DNA of 64,000 nucleotides, taken from NCBI GenBank assembly GCA_964019335.1, contig OZ025716.1:310001-374000 (forward strand), written 5' to 3'. Below, one piece after another: positions 48,097-61,370 of the stretch (position 1 is its first letter; every line of letters begins with the position of its first letter). The translations under genes and the position numbers were made by a program. The stretch is from Diplonema japonicum (taxonomy: Eukaryota > Euglenozoa > Diplonemea > Diplonemida > Diplonemidae). The notes beneath the pieces were generated by a model. It searched no databases. It had not been told where the DNA came from and saw only the letters and a program-made list of their open reading frames with translations.

Positions 48097-51000
48097 ATGA
48101 AACACTATTTCATCCCCCAGGCCGAGGGGCCCGCGCTGTGTTGTGTGTGTGGGCGCGACAAGAAGAACGGTATACACAAGGGGATACTTAAACACCAGGC
48201 TGCAACGCTGTTCAGCAAGTATATAGGCGGCTATATCACCGGAGCAAGCCCACCGAACGACGCTGCGGCATTGCTTAACCATGAAGACGGCTATCATGCT
48301 GCCAGCAAGCTAGGAGCGTTATGCCGGGATAGCCAAGATCGGTATCTGTACGCCACTTCAGGCGTCCTTCTCTGCGTGGATAGGTGTCTGAATCCCAACG
48401 TTGTTCGTTTAGCGTTCCTGCCGTACTTTTCGCGTTTCCCCTACGCCGCCATGCGATACCTTGCTTCGCACTATGTACAGGAAACCTCGAAAATGGTAAG
48501 CGAGACTGTAAAACGGAATACCAGGTTTTTAGATTATCTTATTTATTTGTGCCCTTTTGAAGTAGCATGTATCTGCATGAGCCCCGACACGGATTCCTTG
48601 AACGAGCTTCTGAAGCGAAGGGGCAAGCTGGCGCCTCTGGAACTCGAAAATCTGCTGCGCAACTTCCGGTGGCTCTCCAACGACATCAAGACCAGCGTGC
48701 TCAAAGTCTTGATGACTTCGCAGGAAATGACCCCTGCTGACTTCTGGACCACCGCGCTCAAACAGGACTCTGAACTTGCAGAGTTGTTGTTTTTGCGCAT
48801 GAGGTCCGACATCACATCTAGTGCTGACTTCTCTTACACACACAGAACTAGGGAGACGGCTGATGTCTTTCTCGCTGCTGGGCGATGCAAGTATGTCAGG
48901 GACATTGTGGCAGAGTTCTGGGTGACGGCACCCATAAATCTAGTGCGCAGGGCATTCAAGGAAGGGTTCGAGCCTCAGCACGGCAGACTTATTTTAGCAA
49001 ACACCCACACTCCGAACCCAGACAGTGTCAGAGACTTAGCAAGGCTTTTTGATCATCTGCAGGTTAGCAAGAGCCCGAAGTCAATGGAAGAAGTTGTGAG
49101 ATCTGTGAAGAATCTTAGAGAAGATGAAATGGGAAAGGTGCTTAGGGCATTCGTGAACAGCAGCTGGTGCTCCATGTGCGAAAAGGACATAGTGGTAGAT
49201 CTCGTCAGCTGCCATCTGAGTTTCCAGCTTTCTTCCGGAACTCGCCTCAAGAAGGCCTTGTGCATCATGCACCATGAGGTGCTGTTGCTGGACATCTCTG
49301 ACATGGGTTCTGTCTGCAATGTGCTGGCTCACACAACAGGAATACACGACATGCGGGAGATGTACGATGGGTTGCTTGATGACAACTTCTTGTGGATCGA
49401 AGAGAGCGGCTGCCCAACACTCGCGTTCCATGTGTTCAAGTGCTGGTTCGACGTGTGCTGCAGTGAAGTGGCGAAGTCGCAAGACCTTAAACGGCGTGCG
49501 ATAGATAGCTTGAAGAATCTTCCGCGAGCGAAAACCCAGACAGTTAAGATCGGAAAGGCACTCCTTGTGTCATGTTTTCTGCACGCGCTGTTGAAGCTGG
49601 ACGACTTTGCAACATCCGAAATACTGGTGAAGTGTCTCCCTGAGAACTGGAAGCATCCTTGCTTGAGCGTTCTGCCTGATCCCGTATCCGGCATGCTTGC
49701 AACCGTCAAGCAGCAGTGCTACGACACCGCAACAAGAGCAACCTTGGAGAAGGACCTCGAGAGACTAAGCTACTTTAAGACATACGATTCAAGTGTCATG
49801 AAAGATTGCAAGATGGAGGTTTGCATCAGAGATATGCTTCAGCAGATGGAACAGTGCTCTCGTTTGCTGGATCACATAAGGAGGGACTTTGATTTTTTGC
49901 GTTGGCAGAATCTTTCATGCACAACCGTTCCTAATGATAACCTGCAGTTTCAGCACCTTTTTAACGATTGCGGGAGGTACACAGACATGCTGGAACAGGA
50001 GTGTGGAGGGGCGGAGGCGGTGGTGTTTCTGAGAGGTGCACTGACAGACACCCCATCGGAGAAGCCAAGCCAGATCGTGCGGCAGATCATGTGGTTAGAA
50101 TCACAAAAGTCCCCGGGGAGACAACTTAGTGAGATCTTGTCCTCCGCACGATATTCTTTGAAGTCCCTCTTGGAAAGAAAGGAGTACAGGAAGCTTGAGT
50201 TCGGTGTGTTCAACAGGGACGAGGAGGAGAAGGTCCTGACACCGCTGACTGAGGCGAATGAGCGGGATGTGCGTGAGGTTTTGCGATACCTCAGTCTCTC
50301 TTGTCACAAGGACAAGTTACTGGAAGGCTTAGGGAAGGTTATGGGGTTTCCTCCTACAGATGAAGACATTGTTAAGATTATGAATGATGACTTTCGCTGT
50401 CTGCTCGATCTCAGCGAGCAGCAAGTGGAGTTTCTCTGTGAGGTGGCCAACGATTCGGAGCTGGTGGCGTACGTGCGGGACAACGCTGAGGAACTGGGGC
50501 AGAAGCAGTGGCTCGACGACAGCGAGATCAGCAACATCGACGAAGCGTCGCGTCTCTTGCTCGTCGGGTTCCAGACGGTGCTCCCCGTCATGCTGCTGTG
50601 CTGCGCGAAGAACCCTAGCAGAAGCTTCCTAGACTTCATGAAGCAGCTAAACTTGTTCCAAACGGGCATAAACATCAGAGTTGTCAGGGACTGCAACAAG
50701 AACATCGACATCCTCCAAGACCTGGTTCGCAAGGGCCACAAGGCGTCTGTTGTTCAGGTGATGCAGAACGGACTTGAGTCGATTGCGGAAAGGATTCAGG
50801 AAGGGAGTGCATGTCATTACGAGCTTGCCATCTGTCGGGAAGGACAGAAGATGGCCTCAATCAGAGATCAGAATGACAAGCAAGTCGTTGCTGACCTGTC
50901 GGGGAGACGGTTTGAGGAGTTCATGAGGTACCTTGTGGCAGGGTTCACGGTGCAGGCTTATGGCAAGGCTCCAAAAAAGCAGTCTGTAGCAAGGGCGCTG

Positions 51001-54000
51001 CTGGCGATCGATGCAGAAGCTGACGAACACGAGAGGATTGTGCGGAAGCTGCGTGATCTCGGGCACCCGAGGTACTGCAAGGAGTACACAAGGACATGGG
51101 ACATTGGAGTGCAAGAGATGGGAACCGGCAACAAGGAGCTTCAGCTGGTATACGAGAGACTTGTGAAACTGCAAGGGGAGGCGCTGGAGAAGTACTGTGT
51201 CTTGCACCTTCTGCCAAGGAGGCATGCAACGGGGCTACTGATGCAAGACGATGAATGCGGCGACCTCGAGTTAGAGGGGGTGGTGAGGACCCTCGGACGG
51301 GAGCTATGCACTGTGCGGGATGAGGAGTTCTACCTGCGTTCGAAGCCTCTCCACTCACTCTTGGATCTGGGGGAAGCGTTAAACGGTGCGCTGGATCTGC
51401 AGGTGGGTAATCTAGAGGCAGCTCCGGAACAGTCGCGACTCAGGGTGATCCGTTACAGCTCGGGTGAAGACGGAGAAGTCGGTGCGCTATCCTTCGGCGA
51501 AATGATGGGGGTCGTAGAGGGGTCTGTCACCCGGAAGCGACATTGCTTTGAGGTGATCGAGCTAGAGGGCGGGATGTCTGTGACGAACATGCAGGTGCTC
51601 GTAGACAGGGTGAGAAAGTACCCTGGGGGGAGCTACGTTTTCTTTGGAGTGGAACACTTAAGCCAACAAGCACGCTATGTATTGGGGCAGCTTGTCCAAG
51701 AATGGAAGGACTCCCAAAACAGTACGGACGAGAAGTGTTTTGAGGAGGTGAAGGTGGATGTGACGATCTGCTGTACTGGGCTTGTCACCGACCTTGTGCG
51801 GTCGGGTGCGGAGCTTGTCACCAGCGCTGCAGAGAGACACGTGACAGGGGACGAGCAATGGAAAACAAGATTTGAGCTGGTGGTTGGGGCTCCTGGGATG
51901 GGAAAGAGCACAAGGTGCAAGAAAGAGTCTCAGCACGTGGTGGACCTGGACCTTCCAGAGGAGATTCCAAGGGTGCTCCAGGACTTCCTTGGTCGCTTTG
52001 TGAATACGCCGGAGTGCACGGATACTGTGTGGGTGAAGGTGGCTGAGGTGATGCTGCTTCCGAAGAACCTGTTGCGTTTGAACCTTACCTTGATACGGTT
52101 GCTGTGTTTCCTCTGGTTCCCGGATGCGTCAGGGCTGCCTCTTCTTGTCCCTGAGGGGATGCGCTTTATGGTGGAACTCCCTTGCCTCGAAAAGGACCTT
52201 CGCAGATACGTTCCTACGCTGTGGGAGGGTGCGAAGGTGACGGAGCTGAGCACGGAAAGCATCGAGAAGCGTCTGACAATCGAGGCAGGCAGCGACGTGC
52301 ACTACTTAGGATGGCTCTTCAGGAAGGTCCGCAAGGGGGAATTGTCAAGGCTTCTCGAGATAGACCAGGTGCTGTATCAGGATTCGTGTCCGTCGCTTGG
52401 CAGCATTTTTGAAAAGGAGACAGATCTACCGAAGACGGTCAAAAAAGATTTGTTGCAAAGGACTCCCTCTGAGTTCAAGGCAAACTTCACTTTGCTCAAC
52501 AACTGGCTTGCTCTTGCGGCTACCCACCTGAGCTCTACGCGGGGGTATAGGTTCCCCTCCTTTATGTGGCAATGCAACAAAGGGTGCGGGAGGACGTGCA
52601 TGAGGCAAAGCCACATGGTTTCCATGGAAGATGTACTTGTAGGACCTGATGACTCGTTCCTGTCCAGAAACCTTGATCAGGTCTCGCTGCTTGTGCGACC
52701 TGGACAAGAACTGTCGCACGATGCTGTGAAAGGACTTGGAACCATCCTTCTGACCCACAACGATTTGGATGTAACGGAGATACGGTACAACAAGCCTGAC
52801 AGACTTCAGCAGCTGATGTTCAGTGTCCAGGAGGAAAGTCTGGAAAACGCCAGGCAAATGGCTCAGGAACACTCAACTCATGATGGTGACATCACACAAG
52901 ACACCTTGCAGATGGCTCAGATATTGACAAACGGGAAGAGAGGAGGGATCTTGGACGTGCACGAAGCTCTTGATCTGGGTCTGAAGTTCATCACAACAAG
53001 CGACACTGTTCCTAGGATGCTGTCCATCAGGGAGCGAATGAAGGCGAAAGCTGCGCTTGTGCTTGGAGCAGGACAGGCGACGGGAAGACGCACACACTCA
53101 AGGCAGCCCAAGAAGTACAGCGCAAGGACATGCGGAGGCGGGCGGAGACTCTGGTGTTCACGTACCTAGAAAAATGTGCTTTGAACTTTATACAAACAGC
53201 AGATTGTAACACGGTACGCGAAGTCTTGAGCTGGTTGGGCAGGCACCGGGACGGTCAAAAGGTGCTTGCGAAGGTGCACGAGTGCATCGAACTACTCCTG
53301 CAGGAGAAGCCGCCGTTCCTGAGCTGGGACAGAAAGCTGAAGGCCAACTTACACAAGCATAGCCTTGATGACCTGGCAGACCTGCTGCTGAATTTTCAAA
53401 TCTCCAGCACCTTCTTCAAGCTACTGGTACACCCTGGGATGACCTGCAACGAACTGGCAGCCTTCATGAGGCCCGCCATCGAAGTGGCAAACCAGCTCAA
53501 GGCTGCAAAATGGGAGGTGGTGGTGACTGTGTTTCTGGACGAGTTCAACACGTCACGCATCCCCGGAGTACTGGAGACACTGGTCTGCAACAAGCGGATA
53601 GCCGGGCAGGAGGTCCCGGAGAACATCTTCTTCGCGGCGTCTATAAACCCCTCAGGGGTGCAGGGGTACAACGTGGGAAAGCTGCCTCAGTCCATGATGG
53701 CAATGAGGCAGGTCTTGCGCCCCTTAGGCGAGTCGGACAAGAGGAAGTACATCCGAAATGCCATCTTACAGAGATCGTTCCAGGGAGAAGACGAAGTGGT
53801 GGAACTAGCGCTGGTGGGGTACAGCTGCCTGGAAGATTGGTACGAAGAGAGCACGAGAGGGGACGGGAAGCGGCAGCGGTGCGTGGTGAGCCAGCGCGAC
53901 ATCCAGAGGATAGGGAAGGTAGCAGAGACCATCGAGTACCTGAGCTGGCTTGCAGTGGAGGGACTAGGCGGAGAAGGAGAGAGGACAGTCAACAGCTACG

Positions 54001-57000
54001 TGACGGCCATCTACTTGTGCCTTGCGATGCAGCTGCACGGGTCACAGGAGCGTCTGGAACTGACGGAGCGGCTGAACAGGAAGATGGCGGAGTGGGGAGA
54101 GGAGAAGCGGGAGCCAACGAGCTGCTGGGGAAGGTGCATCGAAGAAGTGCAGCAGGGCGTTGTGGAGCAGGTGGTAAACAGCAGGACGGTGGAGGTGAGG
54201 AAAGGGATGGCGCTGTGCGTGGCGGCAACCAACATCTTCTTAGTTCTGGTGTCGGCGGTGTCGAAGGTGTCGCTGCTTCTGATCGGGCCTCCTGCGACGG
54301 GGAAGACGAACGCAACGCAGGTGGTGGGGCAGAACATGCGGGGTGCGAGCTCCCCGACTAGTTTCTTCCGGAGGCTCTCGGAGAAGCACGGGAAGCTAGT
54401 GCAGTTCACGCTGCAAGCTTCGTGCCGAACAGGGCCGGAGCACATCACGGACCTGGTGAACGAGTGTCGGGCAAAGCAAAAGAGCATGCGGCAGGGAGTA
54501 ACGATACAGCTGGTAATCGACGAAGCCGGGCACCCTTCAGACGAGAAGCAGGCACTGAAGGCGTTGCACGAAATGTTAGATGATCAAGAGTTCTCGGTGG
54601 TGTGCCTGTCGAACAGGAACCTCGACCATGCGAAGCAGAACAGAATGCTGTGTGCTCAGTGCGACGACATCAACCTGCGGGAGCTGTGCATTGGATGCTT
54701 GCGGGTGTCAGAGAAGATGGAGGCAGGGGATCCTGTAGAGAAGGAGGTGAATGGGCTCGTGGCAGCACACGACGAGCTGCAACTGCGGGCACCGACCGCC
54801 TACTACATCCGCGACTTCATCTACCTGTTCCGCTACCTGAGTGTGGAGTGCAGGCCCGAGGAATTCGGGAACGGGATTACACCGGAGGAGCTGCTGCGCG
54901 GTTTGGAGTACAATCTTGGGGGGAACACGAGTAAACTAGCGCAGGAGGTTTTCTTCAAGTGTATGAGAGAACACACAGGGGAAGAGAAGAAGTGGACAGG
55001 CACAGACTTCAGGGACACGAGGTGCGTGATAAGGGACGCGAGGGAGAGGCAGGCCAAGAAGAAGCTGGTGGGGTACCTCCGCCCGAGGAACCAGCTCCTC
55101 GTGGATGTGTCGACGGACCTCAACAACGTGAAAGAGATGGTGGAAGAAGGCTGGCTTGGAGAGTGCACAAAGAGTCGTATCGTGGTGAGCAACTTCACGG
55201 AGGATGCGACACTGCGAGAGGACTCGAAGGTGCTGGCAGACATCATCTACGCCATGGAGGAAGGAAGCACCATTGTGTTGTACAACGGAGAGCGCATTTC
55301 CACAGCACTGTTCGACCTTCTGAACCAGAGCTACATGGAGCGTCACACCGCAGACGGAAGGACGAAATACTTTGCGAACATTGCAGTGGGAACGCACACG
55401 TACAGACGAGTTGTGCACGAGGACTTCAGATTGGTGTTTGTGATGAGCGCGAAGGAGATCGAGGGGGTTGAGAAGAAGGTGTCCTGGGCGGCCTTCTTGT
55501 CACGGTTCGAGCGGCAGGTTGTGAGCCACAAGTGCAGCACAGACAAGATGCTCTCTGTTGAAAGGTTTGTGAACAAGGTGGTACAACGGAACAACGTAAA
55601 GCCGCATTGGGTTTCAGGTACCTTGCCCTCTCTGGAGGTGTGTGTCTCGAACGAAGAAAAACAGGGAGGCATCACCAGCAGCTGCAACGACCTGTGTGTG
55701 GGGATGCTGACAGCGGATCAAAGGCGTGTAATGAGGATCAACGAGAGGATCATGGAAACAACCACGCTGGAAGGGGTGCTGAGGTGCAGGGATAGCGCTA
55801 AGAACTGGCAGGCATACCTGAAGCTGTACCTTGAGAAGCAGGAACACTTCGACTTGACGAAGCTCATCGAGAGGCAGGAAAAACGAGTGAGAGCAGTGCC
55901 ATGCGTGCCTTACGTGATCTCGACGGGAGACCACTTCAACGGGAGCAGGCTTCACAAGCTGCTGCAGGGAAAGGCACTCGTGTGCAAGGTGGATTTGAAG
56001 TCGCGCCGTGCAGACGTAGAGCGAATCCTGGAAGAGGCGAAGAGCGAGGACCACCACTGCGTGCTGCTGCTGGACAAGTTCTCGACTGACTATGCTACAG
56101 TGTTGTTGATATACGAGCTGCTTGTGCAGGCGGCAAAGGAGATGAGCGGAAACACTTTTGCTTCGATGTTGCTGATGCTCCCCACTTCCTACCCGACGAC
56201 CTTCTCTCAGCAGCATCACTCCCTCTACATGGACACGCTGGCGGCGCCGTCTCCGCACGTGACACACCTGCTGGGGATGGCCTGCGGGGTCGAAGGGATA
56301 GGTTCCTATGAAAGGAAGACAACATCGCTGAGAACCCACGTGGCACGCTTTGTGTATAAACATGCAGGCAGGCTGGACGCGGCATGCTGTTCGGTGGAAC
56401 AAGAGGTGGGACAGGACATGCAACGTGTGCTCAGGTTCTACAGCCGGAAGACAAAGCTGGAAGACAGGCTGCAAATCGCACGGGATATCGTGCAAGACGA
56501 TGAAAAGAGTGTGAAACGGATGCTGGAGGAAGCCAACGCATTTGCCGACTCGAAGGAAAACTTGGAGAACTGCCTGAAGGAAACGGAGAAGGACTTCCAA
56601 GAGCAAGGGGTGGGTCCGTTTTCCGTTCACTTCTGCGAGACGGTGAGTTTGAGGGGGGCTCAGCAGGTAAACAGGTTCCTGTGGCATCTTTTCCAGAACT
56701 TTGGTTTGATGTCGCTTGCAGCAGGGAGGGTGAAGGGGCTCTCTGAGAAGCAGCTGTTTCTCTGTAACAAGGCATCGAAGATGGCGGTGAAAGGTGAGTG
56801 GATGGAGTGGAGCTTCCCACCCAGCTGCCCGCTGAACCCGTGGCTGCACGGCATCGTGTTGAACACGCTGCAGAAACTACCACCGAGGCCTGAAGAGCTG
56901 CAAGTGGACTACGTGAGACGTGTATTCAAGTGCAGCGAGATACAAGACCTCCTGAGGGACGACAAGGACTCCCTGGACAGTGAGCTGTGGGCGTACACGA

Positions 57001-60000
57001 ACGATGCATGCAGGTTGATATACTGGAGGCAGACGAAAGAACGCGACGAGACCTTAAGCAAGGCACTCGTCGATCACTTCGTGGACCTGTTCTTGTCTTA
57101 TTTTGAAGGATACGAGGAGGACGATGCGTGGCTCGTATTGTTGTATGCGTCAAGCATCCACCTGTTTCCTAAGACCGTGTCGGAAATGCTTGGCTTCAAG
57201 GGGGTGCTGTCGGTTCTGTTCGAGTTGGGGGAAACAGGAGCCTTGCTGCGCACTCCCGAGGACAGCATCTCCTATCACGCGCTGACGACCAGAAAGATTC
57301 TCCACAAGATCGGTGAAAAGCAGGAAGACGAGGCAAGCCAGATTCTGGGAAGAGTGGTTAGGGCCCACCGCGTCACAAGAGCGTTGCTCGTCGACAGGGA
57401 AAACGGAATGGAAGACATCGAAACTGACCGAACGCTGCTGGAGCTGGATATGGTGCTGCACCTTTGCCACTTACCGTTGGAGACCTGGAAACTTCAGAAG
57501 TGTGTGTCCGCAGTCTGCAAGGAGACATCAAGTCTGACTATTAAGAACAGATACAGCCTTCTCGGGGTGTCCATCTTGCTGGATGCTATAAAGAACACAG
57601 GCCCGTTGCTGATGAACAACGACAAGCAGAACACAAACGGTACAAACAACTACGAAAGGCTTTGTGAAGGACTCTTCACGGAGTGGTTGACACACAGCTC
57701 AGATGAGGTCATCACGAACGACCCTCATCTGAGGCATTATCTCTTGGGGCAGAGAGTCGGGGCACTGCGTCCCATCACAAGCAAGCATAAATTGAAGGCT
57801 GTGATGGAGAAGCTTGCTGAGGTACACGGGGGCGACCTCCATCAGCTGGTAGCTGGCTTCAAGGATCCATTCGCATTTGGAAGCATCTGGTTAGACACCA
57901 CCACACCTTACACTAAGAAGAGAGACACGTCACACATTCCTGTAGATGCACTGCTGGAAGTGTTAGTGGAGCGTGGGGCTCTCAGTGGAGTGATGAGTGT
58001 AGAGCAGGTACTTGATGGAGCTGAAGCAGCGGTGGGGTCAGGGCCTGCTGAGTTGGTGATGCTGGCGAGGATGCACATAGCCGTGAACGGGCTGCCATTG
58101 GCACTGACAAGCAAGGAAGAGGCATACAATGCTGTCGAGGAGGTGGGGCAGCTCGTCGAGAAGTTCAAGCAGTCAGAACACTGGTTCTTCGATCGTGTCG
58201 AAGAGTCAAAGTCGTGGCAAAAAGCAGTGGTGGCTAGGATGGTGGGGGGCGCTGCTGCAAAGGATCTCATGCCGGCCCTGGCGCTACTGGGGAAGGACAA
58301 GCGGGTACCGTGGCGCGGGGCGTTTGCGACAGACGATATGGTTGAGTTTAGAGGTGTACGGAGGGAGATGACGCAGCTGCCCCTGCTGCTCGAGGGCTGC
58401 GTCGAAAACAGCGCTGCTTACCGGGCAGTGGTGGGTCTTCTGGAAGAGAAAGAATGGAAGGACCTCCGCGCAGTGATGCAGCAGCACGGAAGCAAAGAAG
58501 TAACGACACTTCTGTTGGGGGTGGTCCACACTGACTACTACGAGACAGGAAGGTGCGACCAGCTGAAAGGGTTACTTGCATTTGCAAAACAAAAAAGAGA
58601 GGAGCTGGGGTGGGGCACGGCGTGTGTGAGGCTGTTGACGCTGCTGCTGAATCCTGCTGCTGTTGTAGAGCGGGTGAAACAGGTTATGAAAATCCCGCAA
58701 GGAGACCCTTGCGAGGATATGCTTCTGGACACCCTCGACCCGAGCTACGACAACGACGGTGACCCGCATAGGGTCTTCGTCAGGAGGAACTTCATGCTCA
58801 TTGCAATCCACATGATTGGGGCTGCGGAAGGGGACACCCCGCTCCACCACTTCCAGCAGTACATCATGAATCCCAAGGCCGTACAGGGCACCTTTGCATT
58901 TGGGGACAAGGGCACGAATCAAACAACTCACCACGCACTGGACTGCACCCTCGAAGGACAATCGGCAGTGTTCTCTGCGGAAGAGTGGGCCTTCCCAGGC
59001 TACTACACGTACGCCTCGATCTACCTGAGCGGCTTGCTTTACCCAGAGAAGGTTGCAGGATGGCCTTACGCTGTAGTGTCGAACGTGGCTGCCAAAAGCA
59101 CTGGTATGCACAAGGGAGAGAAGATCGTGGTTGCGGCCATTCACATGAGGAGGTTCTTCCTGTGCATGGAAAAACTGGTGGGGGGCGACCAGATCAAGGT
59201 GACGCGCACGAACCACATGCTGTGCAGTACCATGGTCAAAGCGCAAGCAAAGGCCACCTACGCCACACTTCAGGAGCGACAAGCAGTTGAAAAGGAGCTC
59301 TTGCGTTTGATCTACTCAGCAAGGAAGCGCGCGGAGTGCGAGACGTTGGATGTTTTCTTAAAAGACGAGAAGCTGAAGGCGAGCCTGACGTTGAACACCG
59401 ATCTCCCGGAGGGGAGGCACCTCCCAGTGTTACCCCACACCGCGACGGGGATGCTGCTGAAACACCTTTCCGAGCAGCGGAGCACGCTTTCCCTTCTGCA
59501 ACACCTACACCCCATGCTGGATCTGTACGAGCTGGTGAGCAGGAAGTGGGGGGACAGCGCCTGTAGCGGCGGCGGTGGTGAGGCCATGAAGCTACAGGAT
59601 CTAGAGGAAGGGACGAGCACCACCGTGGAGGAAGGGGTGGCGGCCTACAACAAGGTGGTGAAGAAGCTTCCCCAAGAGGTGGCGCTTGCCTGTGCACGGG
59701 AGACGTCGAGCTTCGAAGAGATCTCCAAGGAGACCGAGGTGAGGTTCCTCGTGACGACAGGACATGGGGTGTCGGAGGAGATGGGGAAGATACTCGGTAT
59801 CATGCAGGCAGTGATTCTGAAGGTGGGCACGTTGCAAAGCGAGGTGAAGGAAGTGGTCGGGAAGTTGGACGAGAGGTGGGGTGGGGCGTTGAGCTGCGAG
59901 AAGGTCGGACAGGCACTGCAGTGGGTGTCGGGGCAACGTGCAGGGGCGATGTCGCCATCCTTCTGCAGGGATGCGGAGATGGTGCTGCGCATGCACAACG

Positions 60001-60815
60001 GCGGGGAGGAAGAAGATGGAGAGAATGAAGCAGGAGCAGCGCTCTATGTTGTGGAGGAAGTTGGGAAGCTTCTCGCGATGCAGCTGTCGATTGAGGACGT
60101 GCGCATCGTGGTGGCGGCTCCACTGGAGGGCACGGGAGACCCTATCGCAGACTTCGAGGAGGCAGTGAAAAACAGCACTGTTGGAAGAGCGGACCTTTCA
60201 TCCTCGCTGATGCAAAACCTGAAGGAATTACCTGGTGGACAGCTGCTGGAGCTGCAGGATGGCCTGAAGGGGTTGGCAACGCTACTGCTGTGCAGCAAGG
60301 ACATAACGATGGAGGCCGAAAAGGAGTTCTGGATGGAGGAGAGGGAGGATGGGTTGGAAGAGCTTCAGAAGATGGTCGGGAAAGGGGTGAAGATGGGGCA
60401 CATCCCACTGCTTCACCGCGTGCTGGGGAAGGTGATTGCGGAGAACGGGAACAACCATTTCCTGATGGAGGCGCGGAGGAGGTTCCAGCAACTGAACGGA
60501 GAGGTGGCGCAGCCGCAGGGAGCGGAGAAGACAAGGGAGTACCTTCAGGAGTTCGCCTTGGCACAAAAAGACAAGAACGCCCTACTGGAGGACCTGGACT
60601 ACGGACTGGAGACGATTCTGAACAGCGATAGGAACCAGCAGGGAGCGAACCCCGAAGAAACGCTGATGCACAGCTGGGGGGAGTGGTGCGAGGTCTTCCT
60701 GTGCTTCACTCCCGACTGGACAATGGCCCACTGTGTCGCTGCCTTCGCCTTGCTCTTGGAAATGAAATGCGAGGCAAACTTCGCCGTCATGCCTGACGAC
60801 ATGTACGAAGAATGA
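48097..60815 (+). CDS. RNF213-like: Giant RNF213-like AAA+ ATPase (one frameshift)
   Basis: Frame 48097-53084 and frame 53085-60815 together encode about 4239 aa; human RNF213 is about 5200. Three Walker A motifs are visible: GAPGMGKS (51886-51909), GAGQATG-KT (53065-53090, where one base is missing) and GPPATGKT (54285-54308). Family-specific Walker B segments are VFLDEFNTS with an AASINP sensor (53529-53650) and VIDEAG with CLSNRNLDHAKQNR. These match the active AAA3 and AAA4 units of RNF213/mysterin. A long helical C-terminal region follows, but I find no RING and no RZ finger. RNF213 is a dynein-like E3 ligase acting at lipid droplets and on pathogens; without a RING the ligase role is doubtful. 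The 5' start is uncertain. Confidence 0.8.
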
Positions 60816-61199
60816 CTTGTCTAAGAAGGGTGGCGTGGTGTGACGGGCTTGCAAGGGAGAACCGTAGGGACGGTCACACAAAGACCTCCTTTAGCTCATA
60901 TATAATACACTGTTTTTCTTACCTTGAAAGATTGGTTTCTTTTACTTCTCTTTTATTTGCCGCTGTGGCTCCACTTTTACTTTCCACACGGGACGCGAAG
61001 CTTCAGAAGGGCTGCATGGCACCACTAAAATCGAGGCAAATTATTCGATTTCACCAATTTTCTTTTTCTTTGCACTGAACAAGGAAAAAGTATTTTGCCG
61101 GGGGAAAAAAAAAAGAAATGGATGGGGGGTGTTGATTCATGTGTTCTAGCTGAAGGAAAACCATATGGAAATGTTACTTTTCTTTTCTCAAGGACGTCG
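60816..61199. other. 3' flank of the RNF213-like gene
   Basis: It contains TTTAGCTCATATAT about 75 bases after the stop (about 60892). The first bases, TGACTTGTCTAAG, also match the SINE-like repeat. No gene seen. Confidence 0.45.
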
Positions 61200-61370
61200 C
61201 TCGCTTAGGCTCCAAGGTACCAATATTCAAAACCTGGAGTAACGGCGGTGCGTCCAGATTACCCTGCTTCCCCGTGATCGGCTCGACGCCCAGCGTATTC
61301 TCGAAGTCTAGTACGAGTTCCATTGTGGTGACTGTCGTCTTCCTCGGTCCGTCGTACTACTTCAGCTGAT
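61200..61370 (-). pseudogene. Decayed LINE-B-family fragment, minus strand
   Basis: Read on the minus strand, 61354-61268 encodes YDGPRKTTVTTMELVLDFEN, aligning with YDGKKKTSVTTMELAIDYEQ in the LINE-B ORF2 C-terminus. The Trp codon before YDG has become TAG. Similarity fades towards 61200. Open but unassigned minus-strand reading continues up to about 61760. It is the only minus-strand feature I accept. Confidence 0.65.

Noticed and set aside
55614-56849. Long minus-strand ORF (411 aa) inside the RNF213-like gene, and similar ones at 1031-2251, 16190-16972 and 22247-22993
   Set aside because: They mirror strongly supported + strand genes, have biased composition (Pro/His/Leu/Ser-rich shadows) and no domain of their own.
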